From: Vitreoscilla sp.
GTDB lineage: Bacteria; Pseudomonadota; Gammaproteobacteria; Burkholderiales; Neisseriaceae
Assembly: GCA_030150505.1 (NCBI GenBank)
Contig: JASLFS010000024.1
Location: 1-16,662 of the forward strand
Direction: 5' to 3'
DNA length: 16,662 nt
Made by a program: the position numbers and the translations under genes. The notes under the pieces were generated by a model. The model saw nothing but the letters and a program-made list of their open reading frames with translations, ran no database searches and was not told the DNA's origin. Positions 7,659 to 16,201 of the stretch are shown here, in pieces (positions within the stretch are counted from its first letter, which is position 1; each line of letters starts with the position of its first letter).

Positions 7659-7689
7659 AAAAAACCTGCTTATTTCAAGCAGGTTTTTT
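7659..7689. terminator. Bidirectional intrinsic terminator between the XRE gene and valS
   Basis: The arms AAACCTGCTT and AAGCAGGTTT (7661-7671 and 7677-7687) enclose a 5-nt ATTTC loop. An A-run precedes and a T-run follows, so it can terminate both convergent genes. It lies 30 bases after the XRE stop codon and 15 bases past the valS stop. Confidence 0.92.
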
Positions 7690-7703
7690 CTAACCATCAG
7701 CAC

Positions 7704-10514
7704 TTATAATTTAGCCAACTGATTTTGTAGTTTGCCCATTTTATCATTCAATGCCGCCAATTCAGTTTGGTCTTTTTCTACCAAATGAGCAGGTGCTTTT
7801 TCAATGTAACCTGGTTTGCTTAATTTCGCATTCAGTTTATCCAATGCCTTTTGCAATTTCTCTTGCTCTTTCTTCAAGCGAGCGCTTTCTGCTTCTTTGT
7901 CGATTTCGACTTTCAACATCAAACGAGCACCCTGACAAACAGCCACAGGAGCATCTTCAGCATCAGGCAAAGCGTCCACCACTTCTGCACTATTCAAGCG
8001 AGCCATCATTGGCAAATAAGGCAACAACGCTGCCATATCACCACCTTCAATAAACAACGGCGCTTTAACCGATGGTGCTAAACCCATTTCGCCACGCAAA
8101 TTACGAATAGCATGCATTAAATCTTGCAATGACGCCATTTGCACCAAAGCAGCCTCATTAATCAAAGCTGATTTAACATTTGGCCAAGCCGAAATCATAA
8201 TGCTATCCGCTTCTTTTGCCTGCGCTAATGGCGCAACAGTTTGCCATAACTCTTCAGTAATAAACGGCATAATTGGATGAGCTAAACGCAAGATATTTTC
8301 TAATACATACAATAAAATTGCTCTTGTGTTTTCAGCCAAGACCGCATCATTGCCTTGCATATGAACTTTAGCCAATTCAACATACCAGTCACAGTATTCA
8401 TTCCAAGCAAATTCATACAAAGCTTGTGCAGCTAAGTCAAAACGATATGTATCGAATGCTTCAGTCACAGTTTGAATGGTTTGTTGCAAGCGAGACAAAA
8501 TCCATTGATTCACAAAGTTATCAGCTTGTAATGCCTGCTCAATATTACCAACTGGCTTATCTTCAACGTTCATTAATACAAAACGTGTTGCATTCCATAA
8601 TTTATTACAGAAATTACGGTAACCTTCGGCACGTTTAAAATCAAAATTCACTGAACGACCTAAACTTGCATAACTTGCCATCGTATAACGCAGTGCATCA
8701 GAACCAAAAACAGGAATACCTTCAGGGAAAAGCTTTTCAGTATCTTTTAGAACTTGAGGTGCTTTTTCTGGACGGCGCAAACCCGTAGTACGCTTCTCTA
8801 ATAACTTCGGCAAATCAATACCATCAATCAAATCCACAGGGTCAATAACATTGCCCTCAGATTTAGACATTTTCTTGCCTTCATGGTCACGAACCATGCC
8901 ATGAATATACACATCGGTGAACGGTACTTTATCTGTGAAATGCATGGTCATCATAATCATGCGAGCAACCCAGAAGAAAATAATTTCATAACCCGTTACC
9001 AAAACATTACTGGGTAAGAAGGCTTCTAGTTCAGGAGTTTCATCAGGCCAACCTAAGGTTGAGAATGGCACCAATGCTGAGCTAAACCAAGTATCCAATA
9101 CATCTTCATCTCGAGTTAACGCTTTACCGCCAGATTGAGCCAAAGCTTCTGCTTCGGTTTTAGCAACATAAATATTGCCTTCCTCATCATACCAAGCAGG
9201 AATTTGATGTCCCCACCACAATTGACGAGAAATACACCAATCTTGGATATTATTCATCCATTGGTTATAAGTATTCACCCAGTTTTCAGGAATAAAACGC
9301 ACTTGGCCACTATCAACAGCATGCTTCGCTTTTGCTGTTAGGCTCATGCCTGTTTCGTCGCCTTTAGCCACTTCAGTCATCGCAACAAACCACTGACTGG
9401 TTAGCATTGGCTCAATCACTGTACCTGTTCTATCTCCACGTGGAGTCATTAGCTTATGAGGCTTAACTTCAACCAACAAACCTTGTGCTTCTAAGTCAGC
9501 AACCATTGCTTTACGAGCAGCAAAACGATCCAAACCAGCATATGCTGCTGGCAGCTCAATACCTTCTTGTTCTTTACCAACAAAGTTAAAGACTTCAGCC
9601 GTTGGCAAAACAGTTGCCGCTAAGCTAAATACATTGATCAATGCCGTATCATGACGCTTACCAACTTGGTAATCGTTAAAATCATGAGCAGGGGTAATTT
9701 TGACACAACCAGTACCAAAATCTTTTTCCACGTACTCATCAGCTACAACAGGAATCGTCCGTCCTGTTAAAGGCAAAATCAATTGTTTACCAAGCAAATG
9801 AGCATAGCGTTCATCTTCAGGATGAACTGCAACCGCCACGTCACCCAATAATGTTTCTGGGCGAGTCGTTGCCACAACAACAAACTCATCAGGTTTATCT
9901 GCTAATGGATAACGGATGTGCCACATGTGGCCATCTTCTTCTACGCTTTCCACTTCCAAATCAGAAACAGCAGTACCCAATACTGGATCCCAGTTAACCA
10001 AACGTTTACCGCGATAAATTAAACCTTGCTCATACAAACGAATAAAAACATCCGTCACCACGCCTGCGCGCGGTTCATCCATGGTGAAATACTCACGGCT
10101 CCAATCCGCAGAACAACCAACGCGTCGCATTTGAGAAGTAATGATTCCACCTGAAACTTCTTTCCAGTCCCAAATTTTGTCCACAAAAGCTTCACGACCT
10201 AAATCATGGCGACTCACACCTTTTTCACTCAACTGTCTTTCGACCACAATTTGAGTTGCAATTCCCGCATGATCTGTACCTGGAATCCAAGCGACATTCT
10301 CACCTTTCATGCGATGATAGCGCATTAAACCATCCATAATGGTTTGGTTAAATGCATGTCCCATATGTAAAGTACCAGTAACATTTGGCGGTGGCAGTTG
10401 AATAGAAAAAGAAGGCTTGGTCAAATCCATATTAGGTTTAAAGTAACCTTGATTCTCCCAAAATTGATACCATTTACTTTCAATCTGTGCTGGGTCGTAT
10501 TTTTGTGCTTCCAT
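7704..10514 (-). CDS. valS: Valine--tRNA ligase (valyl-tRNA synthetase)
   Basis: Charges tRNA-Val with valine; class Ia synthetase with an editing domain that clears Thr-tRNA-Val. At 936 aa it has the typical bacterial length. The Rossmann signature is PPPNVTGTLHMGHAFNQ (HMGH at 50-53), followed by WIPGTDHAGIATQ. The inserted CP1 editing domain spans roughly 190-400 (VVATTRPETLLGDVAV near its start, GRTIPVVADEYVEKDFGTG within). The second signature KMSKS is at 548-552. The anticodon-binding helical domain follows, and the last 65 or so residues are a Lys/Glu-rich coiled-coil arm that binds the tRNA elbow. The ATG has a weak AAAGA-like ribosome binding site. A TATAAT element lies about 40 bases upstream, past the yacG hairpin, so it is probably transcribed on its own. 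Confidence 0.99.
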   Translation of the reverse strand: MEAQKYDPAQIESKWYQFWENQGYFKPNMDLTKPSFSIQLPPPNVTGTLHMGHAFNQTIMDGLMRYHRMKGENVAWIPGTDHAGIATQIVVERQLSEKGVSRHDLGREAFVDKIWDWKEVSGGIITSQMRRVGCSADWSREYFTMDEPRAGVVTDVFIRLYEQGLIYRGKRLVNWDPVLGTAVSDLEVESVEEDGHMWHIRYPLADKPDEFVVVATTRPETLLGDVAVAVHPEDERYAHLLGKQLILPLTGRTIPVVADEYVEKDFGTGCVKITPAHDFNDYQVGKRHDTALINVFSLAATVLPTAEVFNFVGKEQEGIELPAAYAGLDRFAARKAMVADLEAQGLLVEVKPHKLMTPRGDRTGTVIEPMLTSQWFVAMTEVAKGDETGMSLTAKAKHAVDSGQVRFIPENWVNTYNQWMNNIQDWCISRQLWWGHQIPAWYDEEGNIYVAKTEAEALAQSGGKALTRDEDVLDTWFSSALVPFSTLGWPDETPELEAFLPSNVLVTGYEIIFFWVARMIMMTMHFTDKVPFTDVYIHGMVRDHEGKKMSKSEGNVIDPVDLIDGIDLPKLLEKRTTGLRRPEKAPQVLKDTEKLFPEGIPVFGSDALRYTMASYASLGRSVNFDFKRAEGYRNFCNKLWNATRFVLMNVEDKPVGNIEQALQADNFVNQWILSRLQQTIQTVTEAFDTYRFDLAAQALYEFAWNEYCDWYVELAKVHMQGNDAVLAENTRAILLYVLENILRLAHPIMPFITEELWQTVAPLAQAKEADSIMISAWPNVKSALINEAALVQMASLQDLMHAIRNLRGEMGLAPSVKAPLFIEGGDMAALLPYLPMMARLNSAEVVDALPDAEDAPVAVCQGARLMLKVEIDKEAESARLKKEQEKLQKALDKLNAKLSKPGYIEKAPAHLVEKDQTELAALNDKMGKLQNQLAKL

Positions 10515-10554
10515 AGTCTTTAAACATTCATTATTTCAAAAATTTAATCAATTC

Positions 10555-10560
10555 ATTATA
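10555..10560 (-). promoter_or_regulatory. Candidate -10 element of valS
   Basis: Perfect TATAAT on the minus strand, ending 40 bases before the valS ATG. No convincing -35 box is found at 16-18 bp spacing; that position falls in the loop of the hairpin at 10568-10591. Confidence 0.5.
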
Positions 10561-10567
10561 ACGCAAA

Positions 10568-10591
10568 CAGGCTTGCCATGAGACAAGCCTG
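10568..10591. terminator. Hairpin after yacG, possible operon-end terminator
   Basis: CAGGCTTG (10568-10575) and CAAGCCTG (10584-10591) are perfect 8-bp arms around an 8-nt loop, 15 bases past the yacG stop. Read on the minus strand it is followed by TTTGCGTT, a poor U-tract, so termination of the pilB-yacG transcript may be partial. The element also occupies the region where the valS -35 would lie. Confidence 0.5.
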
Positions 10592-10606
10592 CAACGATTC
10601 AACGAT

Positions 10607-10789
10607 TTATTTCAACTCGTCAGATAACGGCTCCGCATCGCTAGCAGCTACCTTATAACTCTCATCTGCCCATGCACCTAAATCGATTAAACGACAACGA
10701 TCGGAACAAAATGGGCGAAAGGCACTTTCTGGTTTCCAAGCCACTTTTTGTTTACACGTTGGGCATTTCACCATTAATTCTTTACTCAT
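10607..10789 (-). CDS. yacG: DNA gyrase inhibitor YacG (zinc-binding)
   Basis: Small zinc protein; E. coli YacG binds GyrB and blocks DNA binding by gyrase. The 60-aa product carries the family zinc site Cys9-Cys12 (CPTC) and Cys28-Cys32 (CSDRC), followed by the conserved CRLIDLGAWADESY. The acidic C-terminal tail is usual. The ATG lies 9 nt after the zapD stop with only a weak ribosome binding site, consistent with translational coupling. It is the last gene of the probable pilB-pilC-pilD-coaE-zapD-yacG operon, and the coaE-zapD-yacG association is common in beta- and gammaproteobacteria. Confidence 0.96.
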   Translation of the reverse strand: MSKELMVKCPTCKQKVAWKPESAFRPFCSDRCRLIDLGAWADESYKVAASDAEPLSDELK

Positions 10790-10798
10790 CCAACTGTC

Positions 10799-11536
10799 TC
10801 ACATATCAAAACTACATACATTTAAATGAAATGGCACATCAAATTCAATCTGCTTGCCACGATTTCGACAAAAATCTGCTTCAATAAATCGAATATGCGT
10901 TAAATATTTATTTGCAGAAACCTCAGGTAAAACAGCTAAATCCATTTTGACATATATCTGCAATAGCATGATTTTAGGTCCCAAAGTTTGCTGCTGATAA
11001 TTCCCTTTTTTCGCCACGCATTCGGTAAAAACAAAATGACTTCGCAAAATAGCCAGCAATTCACGAATGGCATCATAAGTTGGCCACAACGATTCCATCC
11101 ATTCATTTAACTGCATTTGGCGTGACTGCGGCGACTGCTGCTGCCAAAAATAATAAGATGGTGCATCCAAAGGGCTCATGCCTCCGGGAATATGCACCTT
11201 TTGTTTAAGGCTCATTAACCATTCATTTTCACGCAAATGCTGTGCAAATTTATGATGAATGCCTTGTAATGTTTCTGATGTATCGTTTAGCTTACCAGCG
11301 ATTCTCTCATCACCCCGATCCAAAGCAAGTTTGCGTTGTTTCTCTAATTCTTGTAACAAATCAAGTTTAAAATCTGCTCTAGAAGCGCATTCCATTAGCT
11401 CAAACAAAGCCAATAATGCATTGTGATGTGCGCAAATATCATTTTTGCCACTTGCTTCCTGAAAACGTTGAAACAAGTATTCAACACGTAACATATTACG
11501 TACTTTTTCTGTTGTTGGGTGTTCAAATAGAATCAC
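10799..11536 (-). CDS. zapD: Cell division protein ZapD
   Basis: Cytosolic FtsZ-associated protein (YacF, DUF1342) that cross-links and bundles FtsZ protofilaments in the division ring. At 245 aa it is almost identical in length to E. coli ZapD (247). The family N-terminus ILFEHPTTEKVRNMLRVEYL is clear, followed by a helical domain and a beta-rich C-terminal part with FVFTECVAKKGNYQQ and CSFDM at the end. The start codon is GTG (11534-11536), supported by AAAGG seven bases upstream; the family-conserved residues begin right after it. It lies 21 nt after coaE and 9 nt before yacG. Confidence 0.95.
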   Translation of the reverse strand: MILFEHPTTEKVRNMLRVEYLFQRFQEASGKNDICAHHNALLALFELMECASRADFKLDLLQELEKQRKLALDRGDERIAGKLNDTSETLQGIHHKFAQHLRENEWLMSLKQKVHIPGGMSPLDAPSYYFWQQQSPQSRQMQLNEWMESLWPTYDAIRELLAILRSHFVFTECVAKKGNYQQQTLGPKIMLLQIYVKMDLAVLPEVSANKYLTHIRFIEADFCRNRGKQIEFDVPFHLNVCSFDM

Positions 11537-11557
11537 AGGAAAACCTTTGTAGACAAT

Positions 11558-12163
11558 TTATTTTGCAGAACACTGTGCCTGATATTGGCAATGCAACCGT
11601 TGCACTTGCTCAGTGAGTGATTCCAAATCTGACTCATTAACAATCACCTGATCTGCATGTTGTAATCGTTCTTGTCTGGTGGCTTGTTGTTTCATAATTG
11701 CTTTTATTTCAGGCTCACTCAAACCATTTCTAGCTTGTACTCGAGCCACTTGTATTCTTTCGTCACAATCAACCACCAAAACCTGATTAACCAAAGCCAA
11801 AAACTCTGGCAACTCAACCAATAATGGAACCGATACGATACCATAAGGCGCAGCTTTTTGCTGTTGTCTTTGCTTAATCTCACTTAGAATCAAAGGATGT
11901 AAAATCTGCTCGAGCTTTTTCTTTTCATCTTGCTCGTTAAAAACCTTTTCTCGCAGAAATTGCCGATTTAAGCTTCCATCAGACAAAAATAAAGCTTCAC
12001 CCCATTGCTCTCGCAAAAAAGGTAAAGCTAATCCATCTACAGCAGTTAATGAACGGCTAATTTCATCAGCATCAATAACAGGAACATTCAACTTGATAAA
12101 TAAATCTGAAACCGCTGTTTTCCCACTACCGATACCACCTGTTAAGCCTATCCATTGTGTCAT
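11558..12163 (-). CDS. coaE: Dephospho-CoA kinase
   Basis: Last step of coenzyme A biosynthesis: ATP-dependent phosphorylation of the 3'-OH of dephospho-CoA in the cytosol. At 201 aa it has the normal length. The P-loop GGIGSGKT is at 9-16, followed by VIDADEISR (substrate-binding Asp), the LHPLI motif of the CoA domain, and a lid-type region with QVARVQARNGLSEPEI. The ATG follows the pilD stop after a single base (TAAtATG), and its ribosome binding site AGGA lies inside the last codons of pilD, implying coupled translation. Its place behind pilD is conserved in many type IV-piliated proteobacteria and has no known mechanistic link to piliation. Confidence 0.97.
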   Translation of the reverse strand: MTQWIGLTGGIGSGKTAVSDLFIKLNVPVIDADEISRSLTAVDGLALPFLREQWGEALFLSDGSLNRQFLREKVFNEQDEKKKLEQILHPLILSEIKQRQQQKAAPYGIVSVPLLVELPEFLALVNQVLVVDCDERIQVARVQARNGLSEPEIKAIMKQQATRQERLQHADQVIVNESDLESLTEQVQRLHCQYQAQCSAK

Positions 12164-12164
12164 A

Positions 12165-13010
12165 TTAGAATCCTGATTTTGTTAACCACCAATCAAATAA
12201 TTGTAACAAAGGCTCTTGAAACATCATAGCAAACCAACCTGCCACAGCCAAATATGGTCCAAATGGCATTGGTCTATCTTTGGTAATACGCAAAATCAAT
12301 GCAAAAATTAAACCCACAACAGCAGAGCACAAGATAATAAGCGGCAACATACTCGCGCCCAACCATGCACCCAAAGCGGCTAGTAATTTAAAGTCACCAT
12401 ATCCCATGCCTTCTTTTTGAGTAATGAATTTGAAAACCTGAAAAATAGTCCACAAAACCATATACCCAAGCACTGCGCCCCAAATTGCCTCATGCAAATT
12501 GGTAAACATATCTTGCATATTAAATAGCAGACCAATCCACAACAAAGGCAAAGTCAACTGATCAGGCAACAACTGCGTATCAGCATCGATAAACGTTGCT
12601 GCAAGCAAGAAAGAAGAAAAGATTAAAACAGCGAATGTTTCTAAACTATAACCAAACTTCCAAGCCACCAAACCAAACACAATACCTGTTAGCAATTCCA
12701 CCAAAGGATAGCGACAAGAAATGCTTGTGTGACAATGAGCGCAGCGACCTTTTAAAAAAAGATAGCTAATAATCGGAATATTTCGCCATGGCTGAATCGG
12801 TGCTTCGCATTCACGACATTGAGAAGGAGGAACAAGCAAATTAAACTTCTCTTGCTCCGCTTCTGAAATAGGCAAAGACAATGTTTCTTTTGCCGCCAGA
12901 TTCCATTGTCTTTCCAAAATAACAGGCACTCGGTAAATCACGACATTCAAAAAACTACCGATTAACAAACCAAATACTGCTGTTATTGCAATAAACAAAC
13001 TCGGTTCCAT
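12165..13010 (-). CDS. pilD: Prepilin peptidase / N-methyltransferase PilD
   Basis: Polytopic inner-membrane aspartyl protease that cleaves type III leaders of prepilins and pseudopilins and methylates the new N-terminal residue. At 281 aa it is usual for a bifunctional PilD. The N-terminal cytosolic domain carries the zinc-binding cysteine pairs Cys65/Cys68 and Cys90/Cys93, needed for methyltransferase-type PilD structure. Catalytic aspartates lie in the FIDADTQLLPD segment (about 140-150) and in GYGDFK (Asp206), the GxGD protease signature. Hydrophobic segments cover 5-25 and much of 100-280. It starts 12 bases after the pilC stop with GAGAG as ribosome binding site, and is coupled to coaE. 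Confidence 0.97.
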   Translation of the reverse strand: MEPSLFIAITAVFGLLIGSFLNVVIYRVPVILERQWNLAAKETLSLPISEAEQEKFNLLVPPSQCRECEAPIQPWRNIPIISYLFLKGRCAHCHTSISCRYPLVELLTGIVFGLVAWKFGYSLETFAVLIFSSFLLAATFIDADTQLLPDQLTLPLLWIGLLFNMQDMFTNLHEAIWGAVLGYMVLWTIFQVFKFITQKEGMGYGDFKLLAALGAWLGASMLPLIILCSAVVGLIFALILRITKDRPMPFGPYLAVAGWFAMMFQEPLLQLFDWWLTKSGF

Positions 13011-13022
13011 ATTGACTCTCTA

Positions 13023-14261
13023 TTAACCTAATGCATCACCAACACTAAATAATGGCAAGTACATGGCAACAAGTAAGCCACCAATTGTCGAACCGAGCAC
13101 AACCATAATAATTGGCTCCATCATCGCAGATAAGGTATCCACCGCAGCATCCACTTCATCTTCGTAAAACTCTGCTGCTTTATTTAACATATCATCCAAC
13201 GCACCGGATTCTTCACCAATAGCTGCCATTTGCAAAATCATATTGGGGAACATTTCAGATGCCTGCATTGATGTGGTCAACGATGTACCTTGTTCCACTT
13301 GAGAACGAATACGGTATGTTGCTTCTTCATAAACCAAGTTACCCGCAGCACCAGCAACCGACTCCAAAGCTTCCACCAATGGCACACCGGCAGTAAACAA
13401 AGTTGCAGTGGTTCGTGACCAACGAGCAATAGCAGATTTTTTCACAATCTGCCCGAAAATAGGCGCCGTCAATAACCAGCCATCGGCTTTTTTCTGAAAC
13501 GCAGGAGAAGAAGCATAGTATTTTTTCAAACCCACTACGCTACCAATAATCACCGCCAAGATAACAAAAATATTATCCACAAAGAAATCCGACATATCCA
13601 TCACATGCTGAGTTAACGCAGGCAACTCAGCACCCATGCCGTCATATACTTTCTTAAAGGCTGGCAATACAAACACCATCATGGCGATAATCAACGCAGC
13701 CGCCACGACCATAATAATCACTGGATACATTAACGCACTTTTTACTTTGCGTTTAATAGATTCCGTTTTTTCCATGTATGTAGCCAATTTATCCAGCAAG
13801 CTATCCAACACACCGCCCGCTTCACCAGCTGCCACCAAACTACAGAATAACGAATTAAAATGTTTAGGATGCTTAGAGAAAGCATCTCCAAGCGAAGTAC
13901 CTTGTTCAATATCCGAACGAATATTCATCAACAAATCAGTCATCGCAGGGTTAACGTGCCCTTTTGCCACAATTTCAAATGCTTGAAGCAAAGGCAAACC
14001 TGCTTTCATCATCGTTGCCAATTGACGAGCAAATACCGTGATATCTTTTGTTGTAATCTTCTTGCCGATTCTTCTTTTTTTAACGACCATGATTGATACA
14101 ACTTGAATACCACTACGACGCAGCTTATCACGAGCTTCTTGTTCATTTTTAGCCGACACTTCACCTTTGACCATCTGGCCATCACTGCGCCGTTTGCCTT
14201 CAAAAGTAAAGCTTTTCCCAGCGACTTTCTTCGCGGTTTCCGCTTTTTTTATCTTAGCCAT
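13023..14261 (-). CDS. pilC: Type IV pilus inner-membrane platform protein PilC (PilG in Neisseria)
   Basis: Integral membrane core of the type IVa pilus machine that couples the PilB and PilT motors to pilin movement. At 412 aa it is typical. Two T2SSF/GspF repeats are visible: about 76-199, with GLPLLQAFEIVAKG and SLVAAGEAGG, and about 280-402, with GVPLVEALESVAGAAGN and AAIGEESGALDDML. Each ends in a long hydrophobic segment (179-199 and 383-404), with another at 230-248. The first 70 residues are basic and cytosolic. The ATG is preceded by GGGA and lies 17 bases after the pilB stop. Name warning: Neisseria calls this PilG and uses PilC for the unrelated tip adhesin. Confidence 0.97.
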   Translation of the reverse strand: MAKIKKAETAKKVAGKSFTFEGKRRSDGQMVKGEVSAKNEQEARDKLRRSGIQVVSIMVVKKRRIGKKITTKDITVFARQLATMMKAGLPLLQAFEIVAKGHVNPAMTDLLMNIRSDIEQGTSLGDAFSKHPKHFNSLFCSLVAAGEAGGVLDSLLDKLATYMEKTESIKRKVKSALMYPVIIMVVAAALIIAMMVFVLPAFKKVYDGMGAELPALTQHVMDMSDFFVDNIFVILAVIIGSVVGLKKYYASSPAFQKKADGWLLTAPIFGQIVKKSAIARWSRTTATLFTAGVPLVEALESVAGAAGNLVYEEATYRIRSQVEQGTSLTTSMQASEMFPNMILQMAAIGEESGALDDMLNKAAEFYEDEVDAAVDTLSAMMEPIIMVVLGSTIGGLLVAMYLPLFSVGDALG

Positions 14262-14278
14262 AATTTTCCCAAAGTTAA

Positions 14279-15955
14279 TTAGTCATTTGTTTTAGCAGAT
14301 ACTTCTTCCAAAGAAGTAACGCCTTGCATTACTTTTAATAAACCTGCTCGACGCAAGTCAATCATCCCCTCTTCATAAGCAATATCCGCAATATCCACTG
14401 CGGTACCATTGTTCATGATGACACGCTGAATTGCTTCTGAAATTGGCATTAGTTCATATACGCCCGCTCGGCCTTTATAACCTCGACCACGACAATTATC
14501 ACAGCCATTTGGAGCATATAATTTCCAATCCCCTACCAAATCTTCTTCCACAAAACCTTGACGCAATAAAGCTTCTTTTGGCGGTCTTTCCACTTCTTTT
14601 TTGCACGAACACAACCGTCTTAACAAACGCTGAGCAATAATTAAGTTCACAGAGCTGGCAATATTAAACGGTGCAACGCCCATGTTTAACATTCGTGATA
14701 ATGTTGCTGGAGCATTATTGGTATGCAAAGTTGAAAACACCATGTGACCCGTTTGTGCAGCTTTAATTGAAATATCGGCTGTTTCCAAGTCACGAATCTC
14801 ACCTACCATGATGACATCAGGATCCTGACGTAAGAAAGCTTTTAGTGCTGCCGAGAATGTTAGCCCCTGCTTATCATTCACGTTTACTTGGTTAATACCA
14901 GGTAAGTTAATCTCAGCAGGATCTTCTGCTGTTGAAATATTAATTTCAGGCTGGTTAATCACGTTCAAGCAACTGTATAACGTAACCGTTTTACCAGAAC
15001 CAGTAGGCCCTGTTACCAACACCATGCCATAAGGTCGATGAATGGCTTCCATTAACATTTCATATTGAACTGGCTCAAAACCCAACTGCCCCAAATTGAG
15101 CGATGCAGCGGTTGAATCCAAAATACGCAATACAATTTTTTCGCCAAACAATGTCGGCAAGGTATTAACACGAAAATCAATGGCACGATCTTCAGTAACT
15201 TGTAATTTTAAACGTCCATCCTGAGGAACCCGTTTTTCTGAAATATCCATGTTACACATCACTTTCATCCGCGATGCTAACAAATCTTTAATCTGAATAG
15301 GCGGCTCAACTAACTCTCGTAGCTGACCATCCACACGCAACCGAACCCGTGCGTATTTTTCATAAAACTCAAAGTGAATATCCGATGCGCCTGTATTGAT
15401 GGCATCTAGCAATACTTTGTGCACGAACTTCGCAATCGGTCCGTCTTCACTTTCGCCATCTGCATTAACAGTATTAATATCACCAGAGAATAACTCATCA
15501 TTGCTAAGCGCTTCTAGAATATTAGAGCCTTCTTTACCATTAGAATCATCTAATAGTTTTAAAAGCTTATCGGCTTCTACTAAAATTAACTCAACTGTTA
15601 AACCTTCAGCAAAGACCAATTTTTGAAAAATACTGAGCAATGTTGGGTCCGCAACACACAAAAATAATCTGCGGCCACGTTTTTTTAATGGCATGCACAA
15701 ATATTTGCGCATGTCTGATGGCTGAATCAAATCTTGTACAAAGTGCTCAGCATCCACATAATTTAAATCCAGAACTGGATACGAAAAAATTTGTGACAAA
15801 GCACCAGCCAAATAAGCAGGAGAAACTATCTTCTGCTCAAACAATGTTTTGATAATACTTGTGCCATTTTCTTTTGCTGCTGCTTCTATCGTTTTTGCTT
15901 GCTCGGTATTGACAACCTGCGCTTGCACTAACGTTCTTAACAATCCCAAACTCAT
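14279..15955 (-). CDS. pilB: Type IV pilus extension ATPase PilB (PilF in Neisseria)
   Basis: Hexameric cytosolic AAA-type motor that powers pilus polymerisation, and hence twitching, adhesion and DNA uptake. At 558 aa it is of usual length. The N-terminal MshEN/T2SSE_N domain spans about 1-150 and the ATPase core follows. Walker A GPTGSGKT is at 316-323, the Asp box STAEDPAE at 341-348, Walker B DPDVIMVGEIRD at 378-389 and the His box STLHTNNA at 408-415. The zinc-binding tetracysteine is Cys449/Cys451 and Cys485/Cys488, followed by RGRGYKGRAGVYELM, which marks PilB/GspE rather than the retraction ATPase PilT. The start is supported by GGA five bases upstream of the ATG. It is first in the pil operon. 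Confidence 0.98.
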   Translation of the reverse strand: MSLGLLRTLVQAQVVNTEQAKTIEAAAKENGTSIIKTLFEQKIVSPAYLAGALSQIFSYPVLDLNYVDAEHFVQDLIQPSDMRKYLCMPLKKRGRRLFLCVADPTLLSIFQKLVFAEGLTVELILVEADKLLKLLDDSNGKEGSNILEALSNDELFSGDINTVNADGESEDGPIAKFVHKVLLDAINTGASDIHFEFYEKYARVRLRVDGQLRELVEPPIQIKDLLASRMKVMCNMDISEKRVPQDGRLKLQVTEDRAIDFRVNTLPTLFGEKIVLRILDSTAASLNLGQLGFEPVQYEMLMEAIHRPYGMVLVTGPTGSGKTVTLYSCLNVINQPEINISTAEDPAEINLPGINQVNVNDKQGLTFSAALKAFLRQDPDVIMVGEIRDLETADISIKAAQTGHMVFSTLHTNNAPATLSRMLNMGVAPFNIASSVNLIIAQRLLRRLCSCKKEVERPPKEALLRQGFVEEDLVGDWKLYAPNGCDNCRGRGYKGRAGVYELMPISEAIQRVIMNNGTAVDIADIAYEEGMIDLRRAGLLKVMQGVTSLEEVSAKTND

Positions 15956-16020
15956 ATTTTTCCAGTCTGCCTTTAATACATATCACATCATAACCAATCA
16001 TACGCCAGTTTAGTGCTTTA

Positions 16021-16066
16021 TCCTTAACATGTAAAAAACAAATGTTAATCCTTTAACAGATGTCAA
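16021..16066 (-). promoter_or_regulatory. Candidate regulatory region upstream of pilB
   Basis: On the minus strand a perfect -35 TTGACA (16066-16061) is followed by the inverted repeat TGTTAA-AGGA-TTAACA (16058-16043), which fills the expected promoter spacer. The hexamer at the -10 position, ATTTGT, is poor. A third half-site, ATGTTAAGGA, lies at 16030-16021. A separate TATAAT lies upstream at 16088-16083. The true promoter cannot be chosen from sequence. Confidence 0.4.
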
Positions 16067-16174
16067 TCTTTTACAACAGAATATTATAAAAGCATATCAA
16101 AAATTCATGAAATCAGGTAGACAGATGATCAAAAAGAATACTAGAAAAACCAAGTTACATTATCTCTAGGCAAC

Positions 16175-16201
16175 AAAAAAGCCAGCTTTCGCTGGCTTTT
16201 T
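16175..16201. terminator. Intrinsic terminator of the porin gene
   Basis: The arms AAGCCAGC and GCTGGCTT (full stem 16176-16186 and 16191-16201) enclose a TTTC loop. Read on the minus strand it follows the porin stop by 25 bases and runs into TTTTTTG. A T-run on the plus strand makes it potentially bidirectional. Confidence 0.92.

Noticed and set aside
13636..13986. 116-aa open frame on the plus strand
   Set aside because: Antisense shadow of pilC, whose motifs fully account for this DNA.
15396..15626. 76-aa open frame on the plus strand
   Set aside because: Antisense to the pilB N-terminal region; low-complexity Ser/Leu/Asn product with no start signals.
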